DNA from: Bemisia tabaci
Taxonomy: Eukaryota > Arthropoda > Insecta > Hemiptera > Aleyrodidae
NCBI RefSeq assembly: GCF_918797505.1
Contig: NC_092800.1
Span: 7,130,001-7,194,000, forward strand
Direction of reading: 5' to 3'
Length of the DNA: 64,000 nt
This document shows, one piece after another, positions 22,883-32,775 of the stretch. Positions within the stretch are counted from its first letter, which is position 1, and each line of letters opens with the position of its first letter. Below the pieces are notes generated by a model that ran no database searches, was not told the origin of the DNA, and saw only the letters and a list, made by a program, of their open reading frames with translations. The position numbers and the translations under genes were made by a program.

Positions 22883-25800
22883 AAATTTAACTCGCAGACA
22901 ACCTGAAGTCGGAACTTTATTCACAGGATTTTATATCATGTTTGGAGGTATAGGTTATGGATCATTACATAGAATAATGATGCTTAGCAACCAGAAGCAA
23001 AACTGGGATAGGGAAGTTGAAACGAAGAAGAAGAATATTAAGTGCAGTACTGATTACATTTGACAAATGCGAGCCCGTGCGATCAGGATTGCCGATTTGG
23101 TTCGAAATTTATAAGTTCTGCCGCGCTCATTTCAAGAACGCACAAACTGGCATCATAGTAAGCAAGTATGGGATTTGCTTCAGCGCATTCTTACGGGAGT
23201 TTCGCTTCTGATTGCGAAGCATCATTATTCTACAGTTCATTAAGAGACTGTCCCTCCTGGCTGCTACTTTATAGTTGCATCAATTATCATTTCTAGCTGT
23301 TACAATTAGCTTTGCCTTTTGATACAATCTTACATGGTGACATTTAATTCCTTTCATTTGTATTGTATAGAATAAAAAAAGGTAGGAATAATGAAAAAGC
23401 AAGTGAAAAACAGTGCGTTATTTTCATCCAGCATGACAACTCACTTCTCTCAGTTCCTTGACTTTGCCACCTCCTTTACCAATGATGCAACCGGCGTGGG
23501 ACTGGTGAACTAGGAGCCGGAGATCGATCTGGTCGCTGCTTGCTCCATTGCCTTGGTTGTTTGGTGCACCTCGAGGCCTGCCTCGGCTGTCCTGAAAGTT
23601 GAAACAAAATGAATTTTAATTATCTGAAAGTAAGATTATTATTTCTAAGTTTCACCAGAGTGTCTCCAGTCTCGACAGAAACAAATTCTTGGAATAAATT
23701 AATCACAACTCCTTGGCTTTTCAGATCAACACTTTGAATGCTTGAAACAAAAACTGAACTTTTTTTGGCATCAATTTCACTGCAAATAACAAAAAATTAA
23801 AGAATTAATTATTAAGGTGACTAAAATTTCCATTCCTTATTAAATTGATTCCTCTGTTCACCATACTAACTAAGTGTAACTCAAAGAATTAAACTCTGAA
23901 CTAGACTTCGGCTCAGTTTGATAGAAGAGACAGCGCTTTTTTTATTCTTTCTTTCTTCCTTCCAGAATTCAAGTTTCAAGATATTTCAAATTTCTTGTCT
24001 ACAGCATAAAATTTCCAGGCTTATTTGACCTGTAAAATACTCTGATGATTCCTGGTTGTCAGAACCCGTACAAACCATGTCTGCTCTTCATGTTCTGGTA
24101 CCGTTCTTCATTTGTATTAATTTAACTCTTAATATTCAAAATTTTCTCCTTTCTTTACTCAAAAATTCCATAGCTCCACTTTTTCACTGATTCATAAAAA
24201 AATTTAACTGATGAAAAAACCCTGTGAAGATCCATACACTAGGGAAAAATGATACAAGCTTTTCTACAGGAGCAGATAATCAATTCGTAACCCTGGAGAA
24301 TGACTCATGGATTAAGAAGGGAATTCTAATGCTATCTGACCGTACAATAAATCAATTTATGAGATTTGCGACATGTGAGTTTTACCTTTGCTCTAAGTTT
24401 CCTTTTACTTGAAATGAGTGTAAACTTATAAATACAGTGCTACAATGATATAGGAGGAACGAGCGAAAAATTATATGAACTCTTCCATGAAAAACGTAAA
24501 TCATGAAAATAAAATAATAAAAACATGCTTACGTAATCAGCAAGACCAGGAACAACATCATTCAGGACCTTCATGGCGTTGTCCATCTCAGCCTGGATCG
24601 TCAAGATACTGAAAAAGCGAAGAGGTGGGTTAAAAAAATATAGTAAGTTTGAAATGAGAAAAGTAAAAAAAAAAAATTGATTGTGAAGAGTGAATGACCA
24701 GTTTTTTCTAGGAAATGATTTGATGCCTTTAAAGACGATCCAGTCAATCCCCTCCAGTACACTGGACCATGGAGGTGACAATTCCAAAAGCCTTTCAATG
24801 CTTTTTTTCAGAAACAAGACATCTTTCTGTTGTGGCTCATTTTGAATGGTGCATCTTTCGCACTAGCCACAAGTAGTCGATTTTATCGGAATAAGCCCAA
24901 CTACATCAGATGCCGCCTAATTTTCTTAAATGTTTTATTTTTCAAATATCAAAGTAGGCAACTTTAAATTTTATGGGTACATTTTCATAACTTGCGGTAA
25001 CTCACAGATAGTGTAAAGGCTTTAATTGATCAGTACTCGGTTAAAAAAGTTAAATATAATAGAAAATTGGGCAACACAAATTCAGTTTGGCTGAATATGG
25101 TCAAATCTATCCAAGTGTCAATTTACATTTTAACTTCGGTAGGCCTAAATCATATGCTATGTGATTTTAATATGCAGAACGAAGGATGGTTTGCTGCATT
25201 TTCATCATTAAACCAGCTTCTAACAAAGGGGTTTTTTTTTTTAAATTTGGAATGAGAAAAATGCTATGTCAAAAACTCACTTGGGCGAAGAAACTTCGAA
25301 ACGATTATATCATGAGTCAAATAAAAGCATGTGATAAGGGCTTTAGAGAGAGGGTACATTTATCAAATTCATTGTGTAAACGAGGGCACGGAATCTAATG
25401 TATGTTAGCTAGTGAAGGGTTCAGAAAGGGTTTTTAACAGAGAAAGCACAGGATTTTTAACCTGAGCCTTAAACTTCGTTAGGTAAAAGTTGATACAAAT
25501 ACATGACGCGACAACACAGAGGACAGCCTGCATGCGGAAAAGTATTTTAACGTGAAGACTTCTGGTGGGGAAGAACATTTCTGTGCAAAAAAATTCCCAC
25601 TTTTATTGCTATCCAAGACGGTGAAAATACTATCGTACAAAAACATTCGAACCGCCTTGCTTGCTAAGCTCTCAAAAGATAAAAGCGTAGACTGAAATTT
25701 TTACTGAGTTTAACCTAAATGCTCAAAAATGTTCGACTGAAACCACAAACACAGGCCTACGAAAACAGAGTACAAGAATGATATTGAATAAAAAATTGGC

Positions 25801-28800
25801 CATACTTACCATGAGATAAGGGAAAAATTGGTAAAAAAAAGGAGTAACTAGTTGATCTTTGGGTCAATTTAAACGATTCAAGGCAGGGAGCCTTGGAGAA
25901 TCTCATTCTGAGGGATGGTGAAAATACGATACCCTTACAAAATCTGAATTTACCTTCTCGTAGAAGAAAACTTGATTTTCTTTTGGAAAATATTGTTTTC
26001 TTCAGATAAAACTGCCTACTATTTCAATATATTCTAAAAAAAAATGGTTCCTTTCTTAATTGCATAAAATTAAATAGACATGTCTGGTTATGAGGCTTGG
26101 TTATGGTTTTTCATCATTTCCTCAATTTCATATTTTACTATGAAAAAATGTCACTTTCATTCAGGTCCTTGCTACTTTTGCTGAAGTTAATCCGTCATTC
26201 TTTCTCCTGCGCATGATTTATACTTTTAAAGAGAGTATAAAATTGAGCTGATAATGAGGGAACATCAGCAAGAACAAATGAACCAGTTCAATCTCTTATT
26301 CAACGGTAAAAATAGTCAAATACTGGTTTTAAGTCAGGTTCAAACAAGAACGTTTTGACTAAAGAGCCTCATGCTAGCTTTTCATACTTAATGAATGACA
26401 GGAACAGCTCACATCACTCAGAACATGCCTCTAACAGTATGCGAGGATACTAAAGATTTGATCGGCTAGTTATGGAAATAGTCTTTGAAATTAAAATTTT
26501 GAGATCACCGAGAGGACAGGAAGAGTAAAAGGAAAACCACTACCTAATTGAAGATAACTAGTCTTGCTGGGTTCACGCTCCCCATTAGCGATTCAAGATT
26601 TAATGGATCTTAAATGGGTACTTCCACTTTTTTACTATGGCTAAAGGCCGACCAACATTGAAGCACTCAGGGTTGCTGGCTCCCTCCCCCCTCCCTTTTT
26701 TCAAAGAGAAGAGTCATTTTCTCTTGAGTGTAGAAGCATGAGACAAACGTTTTTGCTTATACATTTTCCAGGTAATTTCTTCTGAGTATTTTCTACAGAG
26801 GAAAATTTGGGTTTTTCTTTTTAGAGAGTTCGAAGTTTTGTAAGATAGCCATTTTGAAACTGTCATATTCTACATAACTGATGCGAATGAAAAACTTTTG
26901 AGCCTCCACCTCTTTCGTCTCTAGGGGTTACCAAGGTTCCTATTTAGGAGTATGGTACGGTAATCACATGACAGTCTTGTTTCATCTATTTTTAGAAGGC
27001 TCACACCCTGGAAGAAAATTCTGTGCTTCTTGTAATAATGTTCCATGCTGAATATTGGACACGCTTGGCTTAGAAACTGGAGCTTCACTTGAAACGAGCT
27101 GAGAGCTCACTGTCCAAGAATGGGATTGGGTATTTGGGTTGACCGGTTGATTGCAACCCTGAGGCAAAAAGTTGAGGCTTAAAAGGTGGCTACCTACGGA
27201 AGATAGTGGTGGAGAACTAAAAATTAGAGAAGAGAAGTAGTATACATGATATATTATTAGAGAGAAGTTGGTTGAGAATTACCGTTCAGGGCCGGGGCAA
27301 TCTGGGACAGTTACTGAGGCATTGAACTGCATCGGGCAACGGACAGGGCCAAATTGAAGTCCAAATTGATTGTGGCGTTGGGCAAGGGCGTTCGTTTCAA
27401 TTTGAATGGCGAATGGGTGGATCATTTTCGATTTGCAATTCATCAAGGGCGAGTGGACAATCATTCGGGATGGCAATATAAAATAGCCATTTCGAAAAAA
27501 CGCATGGAGAATAAGAGAGAGAGAGAAATACAAGGTCAATTAGGAACTCATTACGTTGAGGATCAACTAACGCTAAATGTGAAATTAACACGCACAGAAC
27601 CTGATTTTATACTAACTGGGAGGTAACCGAAAGGGTTGTAATTCTATTTTCCTCTTTCGAATTGCAAGAGATGTCTGAGATAAAACCCCTAATATTTCCT
27701 ATCAGATACCAAGGTATTATTAAAAAATAAAGGACTAGATCAAAAATAAATGTGTGGAGGTTGCTATAAAAATCAACAGGAACACCTAAAATGCCAGATG
27801 CATATGTTGTTTTAACTTAAGATATATCACTGGGTGAAGAAATGGGATCTCATTGGTCTACGAGATGATTTTCCTACTAGTGTGAATTTGAACGTCATAA
27901 TTTTTTGAATGCTATTGCAAATATTGCAATTTTCAAAAATACTTGTCTTCCACTAATTATCAATTTTAAATAGCTAGTCTTGTTTCTCACAGTAAATTAA
28001 TGGTGAAGTTTATCCGCTTTCAATGAGACTATCTTTAGCATGGCGTTTCCCTTCCTGGCCTACAGGAATGAGCAACCATGTTAGTCATTGATCTATCAGG
28101 ATATTTCAACTTCCAGCCTGAGAATAAAGGGAACATTTTGAAGTGTTGAGACTTGTAAGAAGAGGATTTATTTCTTCTAAACCCTATGGCAATGAGTAAG
28201 TCTTCTCTACCTCCAAATGTATTGGATACGGAGAGCCCCTCCCTGTTCTACACGTTTTCTTAAATCTATACCTCAAAATGGAAATTCACTTGTTGGACCA
28301 TGTAAGAACTAGATCAGGGACTGTGCGAGTGGGATGTATCTAAAAGTAAAACTCCATGGAATTCCCTAATGATTAATAAAAAAAGGGAAAAGTAAAAAAA
28401 ATAAAAAAATAATGAGATTGTTTTATGGAGTGGAAACTGCACATAGTGAGGCAGAATAATGAAATATATTTTGAAGGACCGAAAATTGCCTTTGCGTAGA
28501 CTCAAGTCTACGTAAGTTTCGGAATTTCATTGCTTCAAGAATGCTCCTGAAGTTTTAGGATTCTGAATAGCTGATAACAGGAGCAGATTGTTTTCATCCG
28601 TTACTTTTTAGAGATTTACGTAGAAATCAATTAGGCAATCAAATTAGGCAAAATTAAAAAAGGCAGAAAATGCTGAAGAAGAACGTTTTATTATGCTGTG
28701 GGAGTGAAGAAATAAAAAAATATCAAGTCCTTCTGAAGTTGGAAAGGAATATCTTAGGTATAAAAAAATTAATACAAAGAATTGTCCTGTGACAATGTGG

Positions 28801-31800
28801 TTTTAACGGGAATCCTTTTCTACCTCTATGATCGCGGGGATTTTTATAAAACCCTATTTAATTGTTAGTACCGCAAGTGTGAATTTTCTGAGGACCTTCA
28901 TTGATTCCCAGGAACAAAGGAAAAACGATTCGATTCTGATGCTAATGAAATGTCTAGAAATATGTTAAACGAGAGGATTCCATACAAAAGGGGTCAGAGC
29001 AATAGTACTTACATCATTACGCAAACGGGATATATTCGCTCCTCCTTTCCCAATGATCGAGCCGGCAACCTAAAGAGAAATAGAGAGAAAAAAGTTGGTC
29101 ATTCTGAAGTAATTCACCTGAGCCGAAGGCATTTGATAAAATTTTCTTGATTAATTAATTAGGATGAAATGGTATTCCGAAATAGTTATGAATATCATTA
29201 CTTGACATTACATGAGATTAAACTGCAGATCAAAGCAAACTTGATGAACAGTCTCTGTTGAAATCTGACAATCAATAGAATAGCATAGAAAATTTTTGAT
29301 AAGTGTCCTTTGAGAATTATAAAACTTAAACAGAGATTTTTGAACATTGCGATTGAGTCAATTAGCCATCGATATAAAACACTCTGGAAAAATCGAAGGG
29401 AAATTTCACAAATTTCTCAGAAAACTTCGTATTTATTCCGGGGCAGACTGACTTACCAGGACATGCCCAGAACGCCTGCACTTTTGTGCACATTCTGACC
29501 GTCTTCTTAAAAAATGTGAGAAATTTACTGAAAGAGATGGATGTATGACATTTTAATACCATAAGAAGGCTTGTAAAGGTTGCTCCACCTACATATGTTA
29601 AAAAATTACTTTCTGCGGAACTATTATAAAAAATTAAAAAAGTTTAATTCTGGACAATTGGTTTAGGAGAAGACCCCCTAGACCCTCTCCTAAGAAAAGA
29701 GTTGACCCCTCAGTCATGACTTCCAGCTATCCCTGTACTGTACCCTCTCTACAGCCGAACACACTGTCAATCACTGTATTCTTCAGAAGAGGTTCAACCA
29801 CTTAAGAATATTCATACAACATTTATCCAGTTTGCAGTGCTGCCTCATTGTTACTTGGACCGCGTCATGCAGAAAGGAACCAAACCACATCAGCTATTAA
29901 TTGGGCAATTTAATTTCTTACATGAAAACAGTTGTGCAGATTTTTGTGCAACTTTCGGGGAATTTTCTGCATGAAGCGAAGCAAATTCCTTAGAACTTTC
30001 GAAGGAATCCGTACAAACGTTCTCTTGTAAACAATTAAATTGTTCAGTAAAATTTGGCAAAAGCTGATGTGGCTTGGTTCCTTTCTACTAAACACTGTCC
30101 AATTAGCTCAACCTCCTCGACAGAGGACTCTAAGAATTTTGCGACGGGAGGAAAAATTTCAAAAATTCCTTCCTTTGAATACAAAAAATTTAGATCCAAT
30201 AACTGGAGCGCCATGTAAAAGCTTGTCAGGATTTGACTTCAGCAAGTCCTAAAAAAAGGAAAAATGATTTTTGATTTACCTTGCTAGGAATTAATACTCG
30301 GATCTCGACCTGGCCCTCTTCGATGGGACCTCGCGATCGTTTATTAAACTGACCAGGAGCGTTTCCATCGTGGAACCTCTTCATGGCTGAAACACAAAAG
30401 ACAAGATCAATTAGTCAAGAGAATTTTGTTAGTTAATACTAACTTGGGGGATTTAGATCTAATTTCCTCCAAATTACATAAATTAATCACCAGAAAAACA
30501 TTAATTACTTCGTCTTTAAGGATCCTAAGTTGAATTTCCAAGTTTCTAGTACCAATGCCATAAACACAACTTGGTCCCTGATGTATCCCTGGAATGGAGA
30601 ATCAGCAGGTGTCTGAAATTCAAAGTATTTCGTGTTTAAGAGGAAACCACTGAGTGAGCTGAACACGATAAAACCCTTCTCGATTCAAAAGCTGGACAAT
30701 TATTGCAGGAAATATGACACAATGATCGAATCTGCTAAAATACGTGTCTTTAGCTTCTGGCCAAAGTATCACAAGCGCCATGCGACATTAGATAATTTCC
30801 GCCGCCATTATATTTTTTCACAGAGAAAATGTTGGTTGAATCTGTTTGAATGAAAATGTCACTGAATTTTCTTCGAACTGCGGATAAAATTCAGTGAAAT
30901 CTTCAAACAGATTCAACTAACGATTCCTCCGTAAAAAAAATAAAATGGTGACGGAAATTTTAGAACGTCACACGGCGCTTGTGATACTTTGGCCGGAAGG
31001 TGTCAATGTGTTTAAATAGGGAAAAGCGGCCAGATGACGTCACTGGGATTTTTTTTACTTTTAAATTTATTTTAATACTATTTCCTGTGTCGGATAAACA
31101 TAGTAAAAAAAAACCCTGCGAAATCAGCTCTTCAAGCACTCACAGATGAAACCATGAAAAATTTATTAACTTGCAAATTCTTTATTCCTCATTTCTCCAG
31201 GTTCTCGATGCCAAGGAGGAAAGTAAATACTGCCGTGTTAAGGGAAAACGCCGTATGAACCTTCAGGCGTTGCCAAATTTTCTTCAATAAAACACGAATT
31301 CCTTGGTAAACTTAAGAATATTTTTCTTCCAATTTCTCAGAGAATATTCTTCGTATTTTGATCTCAAGTTCCTGAAAATTTAAAGGAAAAATATTCATAA
31401 TTTTTCTAATAAATAAACATTTTATCAAAGGAAATTTTGGCAACTCTCGAATGTTCATACGGCGTTCTTCCTTAGCACGGCAGAATAGAAAAGCGTGGCG
31501 TTCGCTCCGTTCGTAGAAATGAGTTGGACAAGCTCCGTACCGTAAAACTCGAAAAATCCGACGTCGTTGTTACGGTGCATCTGACTCGACCGTCTAACGT
31601 CGGAGGGTTCGCGGTGCAACAAAAGGTCCGACAGCTGTGCACCCGGGAAAAAACCGTTCGAAGGACCGGAAAAATCAGGTTGAAAATCACTCGGAACACC
31701 GCGCGAGGCGCAAAGTCGCGATCACTCAAACTCGGAAACGATTCCGAGAAATTCGGGAAACGGCAGGTGCGAGGAGAGAAACGAACTCGCGATCAGCCCG

Positions 31801-31991
31801 GTGGCATGGCGTGCTTTGCGATATATCGATTGATCTGTCGTTAAAACCTAGGGAAAAGGATCGATAAACAGGGTGTTCGCAACGAACAATTTCATAATCG
31901 ATTCTTTACCACAGCTTCAAACGGGAAGAAATCGATAATCGATCTACACCTCGTCACTGTCGCGATTGGCCTTACCGTGGTACGACGCCAT
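9938..31991 (-). CDS. HNRNPK: hnRNP K (three-KH-domain RNA-binding protein), twelve coding exons
   Basis: Joining 31976-31991, 30280-30386, 29013-29069, 27283-27326, 24533-24608, 23445-23591, 22192-22320, 21509-21714, 21066-21109, 17516-17601, 16400-16569 and 9938-9974 on the minus strand gives 1119 nt, 372 residues plus stop. All introns are GT-AG and all phases agree. Order: short basic N-terminus with KRSRG, KH1 (~33-98, IIGKGG loop at 46-51), KH2 (~122-192, IIGKGG at 136-141), a linker with [10 protein letters not shown] and Gly/Arg/Tyr-rich repeats (~193-296), KH3 (~298-361, IIGKAG at 309-314), and a short tail [11 protein letters not shown]. All three GxxG loops are intact. The family binds C-rich single-stranded RNA and DNA through its KH domains, in nucleus and cytoplasm, and acts in splicing, transcription, mRNA stability and translation. 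The [12 protein letters not shown] stretch of KH1 and the YDP...YGGF linker distinguish hnRNP K from PCBP. The C-terminal exon and exon 1 are the least certain parts. Confidence 0.93.
11917..12174. mobile_element. Family F MITE (~258 bp), in hnRNP K intron 11
   Basis: The ends are ACTGCCGTGCTAAGGAAGGA and, inverted, TTCTTAAGTACGGCAGAAT. The interior has GAATTGCCAAATTTCCT and GGAAATTTGGCAAC as a second inverted pair. It resembles the copies at 31226, 32515, 42935, 44401 and 45667. No coding capacity. Confidence 0.85.
12471..12612. mobile_element. Family A palindromic MITE (~142 bp)
   Basis: The left arm ATTAGGAACTACAATTTCGG and the right arm (GCCAGAAATTGTACTTCCGA then ATTGCAAAATGTAGTCC) are imperfect inverted complements around a short centre with AATAGCACATATGTTG. 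Related copies lie at 15805, 19825, 52107 and 61941, with a half copy near 45500. Confidence 0.85.
13662..13695 (-). CDS. HNRNPK: Candidate alternative last exon of hnRNP K
   Basis: The minus-strand acceptor TGCATGATTCTCAG precedes a frame which, joined to exon 11 (ending AG|), reads [11 protein letters not shown] and then TGA. Vertebrate hnRNP K also has alternative C-termini after KH3. The polypyrimidine tract is weak, so this may be chance; the downstream exon at 9938 is preferred. Confidence 0.25.
15805..15948. mobile_element. Family A palindromic MITE (~144 bp)
   Basis: Same structure as the copy at 12471: ATTAGGAACTACAATTTCTG on the left, then GAGCCAGATAATGTGATTCC and AAATTGCAAAATGCAGTCC on the right. 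The inverted arms are imperfect, with a centre of about 50 bases including ACATACGTTGTTTCC. Confidence 0.85.
16400..16569 (-). CDS. HNRNPK: hnRNP K, coding exon 11 (KH3)
   Basis: Begins [16 protein letters not shown] and ends QMLQQ plus AG, carrying almost the whole third KH domain. The GxxG loop is GKAG, followed by [14 protein letters not shown] and RLITITGLP, the usual KH3 core. The acceptor is TCTGTTTCACAG and the donor AG|gtgtgt. Phase is 0 in and 2 out. Confidence 0.95.
17516..17601 (-). CDS. HNRNPK: hnRNP K, coding exon 10 (linker end, KH3 start)
   Basis: 86 nt; completes a Gly codon and encodes [18 protein letters not shown] then [10 protein letters not shown], leading in phase 0 into LAGAIIG of exon 11. 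The acceptor TATATTTTGTAG and donor GAT|gtaagt are both good. Confidence 0.92.
19046..19298. mobile_element. Family E element (AGGATTGCC…GGCAACCCT)
   Basis: Starts AGGATTGCCACAGAATTTAG and ends CTCTCTGACTGTGGCAACCC. The interior has CCTGACAT and GACATTCC-type phrases typical of this family. Fuller copies are at 46915 and 56508. Confidence 0.75.
19825..19962. mobile_element. Family A palindromic MITE (~138 bp)
   Basis: The left arm is ACAAGGAACTACAATTTCAG and the right arm GAGCCAGAAATTAGAGTTCC then TGATTGCAAAATGCACC. It is more diverged than the copies at 12471 and 15805. Confidence 0.8.
20650..20690. repeat. Poly(A) run of about 41 bases
   Basis: Uninterrupted A run within hnRNP K intron 9. 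No retroposed coding sequence or target duplication is evident next to it. The true length is uncertain because of sequencing slippage. Confidence 0.9.
21066..21109 (-). CDS. HNRNPK: hnRNP K, coding exon 9 (Gly-rich linker)
   Basis: 44-nt micro-exon: [14 protein letters not shown] between two split Gly codons. The acceptor is a pure T run ending in TAG; the donor is TTTG|gtaagt. Phase is 2 in (after GG) and 1 out. Alternative use would shift frame unless paired with another exon. Confidence 0.9.
21168..21184. repeat. Poly(G) run of ~17 bases in intron 8
   Basis: A G run inside the 399-bp intron between exons 8 and 9. On the transcribed strand it reads as a C tract (CCCCCCC), 60-75 bases upstream of the exon 9 acceptor. 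Because hnRNP K binds C-rich RNA, this could be a self-binding site; that is inference. Confidence 0.75.
21509..21714 (-). CDS. HNRNPK: hnRNP K, coding exon 8 (YDP…GYGPGG linker)
   Basis: 68 codons plus two bases. It opens [20 protein letters not shown] and continues through [18 protein letters not shown] to [16 protein letters not shown]. The acidic/Tyr start and Gly/Arg-rich remainder match the K-protein interactive region between KH2 and KH3. The acceptor GATCATTGCAG and donor GG|gtgagt are both clear. Confidence 0.95.
22192..22320 (-). CDS. HNRNPK: hnRNP K, coding exon 7 (second half of KH2)
   Basis: 43 residues, phase 0 at both ends: [20 protein letters not shown], then VVQLSGGAQ and [11 protein letters not shown]. 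The [11 protein letters not shown] text is a hallmark of hnRNP K KH2. Acceptor TTCTTTTTCTTTCAG-like; donor ACG|gtgtgt. Confidence 0.95.
22321..23444 (-). other. hnRNP K intron 6
   Basis: About 1.1 kb. It contains an A run of ~32 bases at ~22849-22880 and a partial match to the family P palindrome near 22513-22535 (GCGAAATGGTGTAGACC). Otherwise nothing is recognised. Confidence 0.65.
23445..23591 (-). CDS. HNRNPK: hnRNP K, coding exon 6 (RG linker, first half of KH2)
   Basis: 49 residues: [19 protein letters not shown], then [20 protein letters not shown] and [10 protein letters not shown]. The IIGKGG loop and preceding [10 protein letters not shown] are diagnostic of KH2 in hnRNP K. Phase 0 at both ends; the donor is GAA|gtgagt. 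Confidence 0.96.
24533..24608 (-). CDS. HNRNPK: hnRNP K, coding exon 5 (KH1 C-terminal helix)
   Basis: 76 nt. The first T completes Arg (CG|T) from exon 4. [18 protein letters not shown] then VPGLADY follow. Acceptor CGCTTTTTCAG, donor TAC|gtaagc. It matches the third strand and last helix of KH1. Confidence 0.95.
24609..27282 (-). other. hnRNP K intron 4 (2.7 kb)
   Basis: Contains the candidate alternative exon at 27007-27158. I see no transposon in the remainder, which is AT-rich and single-copy-looking. Confidence 0.65.
27007..27158 (-). CDS. HNRNPK: Candidate alternative (mutually exclusive or poison) exon of hnRNP K
   Basis: 152 nt bounded by a strong acceptor (CTCAACTTTTTGCCTCAG) and a GG|gtgtga donor. 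Read in phase 0 it is open and rich in Ser, Gln, Pro and Asn ([20 protein letters not shown] and on to EAQNFLP). Its phase, 0 in and 2 out, is the same as exon 4, so exon 3-this-exon 5 keeps frame. It would replace the KH1 core of exon 4 with non-KH sequence. If it is added after exon 4 instead, the shifted frame meets TGA after 16 codons. The composition looks coding; use is unproven. Confidence 0.35.
27283..27326 (-). CDS. HNRNPK: hnRNP K, coding exon 4 (KH1 core)
   Basis: 44 nt: [14 protein letters not shown] plus CG. Phase 0 in and 2 out. The VPDCPGPER motif is specific to the hnRNP K branch of the KH family. The acceptor, CCCGATGCAG, is weak, which would allow regulated skipping. Confidence 0.95.
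27327..29012 (-). other. hnRNP K intron 3 (1.7 kb)
   Basis: No gene or transposon recognised. A short perfect palindrome (GTAGACTCAAGTCTAC) lies at about 28497-28512. The 90-residue plus-strand frame at 27354-27626 overlaps this intron and has no support. Confidence 0.6.
29013..29069 (-). CDS. HNRNPK: hnRNP K, coding exon 3 (KH1 GxxG loop)
   Basis: 57 nt, phase 0 at both ends: [19 protein letters not shown]. It carries the IIGKGG loop and the second helix of KH1. The donor is GAT|gtaagt. Confidence 0.96.
29070..30279 (-). other. hnRNP K intron 2 (1.2 kb)
   Basis: Contains the family H element at 29857-30100. The rest holds no recognised gene; the plus-strand open frames here are not supported. 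Confidence 0.6.
29857..30100. mobile_element. Family H fold-back element (~244 bp)
   Basis: The ends are GGACCGCGTCATGCAGAAAG and, inverted, CTTTCTACTAAACACTGTCC, with AACCAAACCACATCAGCT against AGCTGATGTGGCTTGGTT just inside. The inverted pairing continues through GGGCAATTTAATTTCTTACA. Two other copies lie at 43097 and 59609. Confidence 0.85.
30280..30386 (-). CDS. HNRNPK: hnRNP K, coding exon 2 (N-terminus, KH1 start)
   Basis: 107 nt. CC completes Ala (G|CC) after exon 1. [18 protein letters not shown], then [17 protein letters not shown], leads into VAGSIIG of exon 3. MKR at 30384 could itself be the start codon, giving a 366-residue product, since many insect hnRNP K proteins begin MKR. 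The KRSRG run is a likely nuclear-targeting segment. Donor AAG|gtaaat. Confidence 0.93.
30755..30999. mobile_element. Family L long-arm fold-back MITE (~245 bp)
   Basis: Left CAAAGTATCACAAGCGCCAT and right GGCGCTTGTGATACTTTGGC are inverted complements. Pairing continues through the CCGCCGCCAT/ATGGTGACGG region and a CAGATTCAAC pair, leaving a short centre. The copy at 40039-40299 has the same plan. Confidence 0.88.
31226..31487. mobile_element. Family F MITE (~262 bp)
   Basis: Starts ACTGCCGTGTTAAGGGAAAA and ends TTCTTCCTTAGCACGGCAGA. Inner inverted pair CGCCGTATGAACCTTCAGG / CGAATGTTCATACGGCG. It lies in hnRNP K intron 1. Confidence 0.88.
31815..31965. repeat. Family M repeat unit (~150 bp)
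   Basis: Shares ATATCGATTGATCTGTC, GGAAAAGGATCGATAAACAG, GTGTTCGCAACGAAC and TAATCGATTCTTTACCAC with the inverted pair at 38388-38765 and, on the other strand, with 41340-41432. The unit is rich in ATCGAT. Confidence 0.8.
31976..31991 (-). CDS. HNRNPK: hnRNP K, coding exon 1 (predicted start)
   Basis: Minus-strand ATGGCGTCGTACCACG is followed by gtaagg, giving MASYH plus one base that joins CC of exon 2 in frame. It lies in a CpG-rich stretch about 1.6 kb upstream, where a first exon is expected. The fit of frame and donor is good, but the exon is only 16 coding nt, so MKR in exon 2 remains an alternative start. Confidence 0.6.
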
Positions 31992-32514
31992 TACATGAGA
32001 GCGCGCGATTACCTTATCAATTTTCGGACATTTTACGGCCGGCGAGAGGAAATGCAATAACTTCCTAATGCTTAAAATTTCCGATTGATTAAAAAAACAA
32101 CGTAACAGTTAAAAACAACGTAACAGTTAAAAACAACGTATGTACTATCAACTTCCCTGTGCACACGAGTGTTTTTACGGAAATTTTAGTCGCTGATTAC
32201 AAAATTTAGTCCGATTAGGCAACACGAAATGCAGTTTGGCTGCTTTTGATTGGTGCCTTCGAATTTATTTCGGAGCTCAGAGCGGTATTCCAATTGAATC
32301 GTGTCGTCCGAAAACCGCTGGTGTCCATTTTTTCAGCTTCCGGTTCTTTTATGTTGATAATACTTTTGAAGCGTTGATACAATCATGAAAGTGGCGCCAA
32401 TACTCGTTTTGGGATGCGGATAACCCTAAATCAAGTGTTAACACCACTTTCATGGTTGCATTTAACTCTGAAAAGTATCATCAACCCAAAAAACTAAAGA
32501 TTGGAATGATGGAC
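31992..32514 (-). promoter_or_regulatory. Probable hnRNP K 5' UTR / promoter region
   Basis: This follows the predicted start codon upstream on the minus strand. The proximal ~70 bases are CpG-rich (GAGAGCGCGCGATTACC). An 18-base unit (AACGTAACAGTTAAAAAC) is repeated 2-3 times near 32098-32141. No TATA box is evident. The transcription start cannot be placed from sequence alone. Confidence 0.35.
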
Positions 32515-32775
32515 AATACTGCCTTGCTATGGAAGAACGCCGCACAAACTATCAGGCGTCGCCAAATTTCCTTCGACAAAATAAGAATTTTCAGAAAAAA
32601 TTATGAATATTTCTCTTCCGATTTTTCAGAGGGTCCCGTTCGTAATTTGATCTAAAGATTCTTCAAATTTCACGGGAAAATATTCATAACTATCTTAAAA
32701 ATTGAAGATTTCCTACGAAGAAATTTGGCAACTCTCGAATACTCATACGACATTCTTCCTTAGCACGGCAGAATA
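32515..32775. mobile_element. Family F MITE (~261 bp) upstream of hnRNP K
   Basis: Starts AATACTGCCTTGCTATGGAA and ends TTCTTCCTTAGCACGGCAGA. The interior TCGCCAAATTTCCTTCG pairs with GAAGAAATTTGGCAACTC. It lies about 0.5 kb upstream of the hnRNP K start. Confidence 0.85.

Larger units (their letters stand above)
30387..31975 (-). other. hnRNP K intron 1 (1.6 kb)
   Basis: Contains family L (30755-30999), family F (31226-31487), a CpG-rich stretch (about 31490-31810) and family M (31815-31965). The 106-residue plus-strand frame at 31524 lies in the CpG-rich stretch, is also open on the other strand, and shows no recognisable motif. Confidence 0.6.

Noticed and set aside
31524..31844. 106-residue basic plus-strand frame beside the hnRNP K first exon
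   Set aside because: The opposite strand is also open over the same bases, the composition follows the CpG-rich DNA, and there is no domain or splice context.
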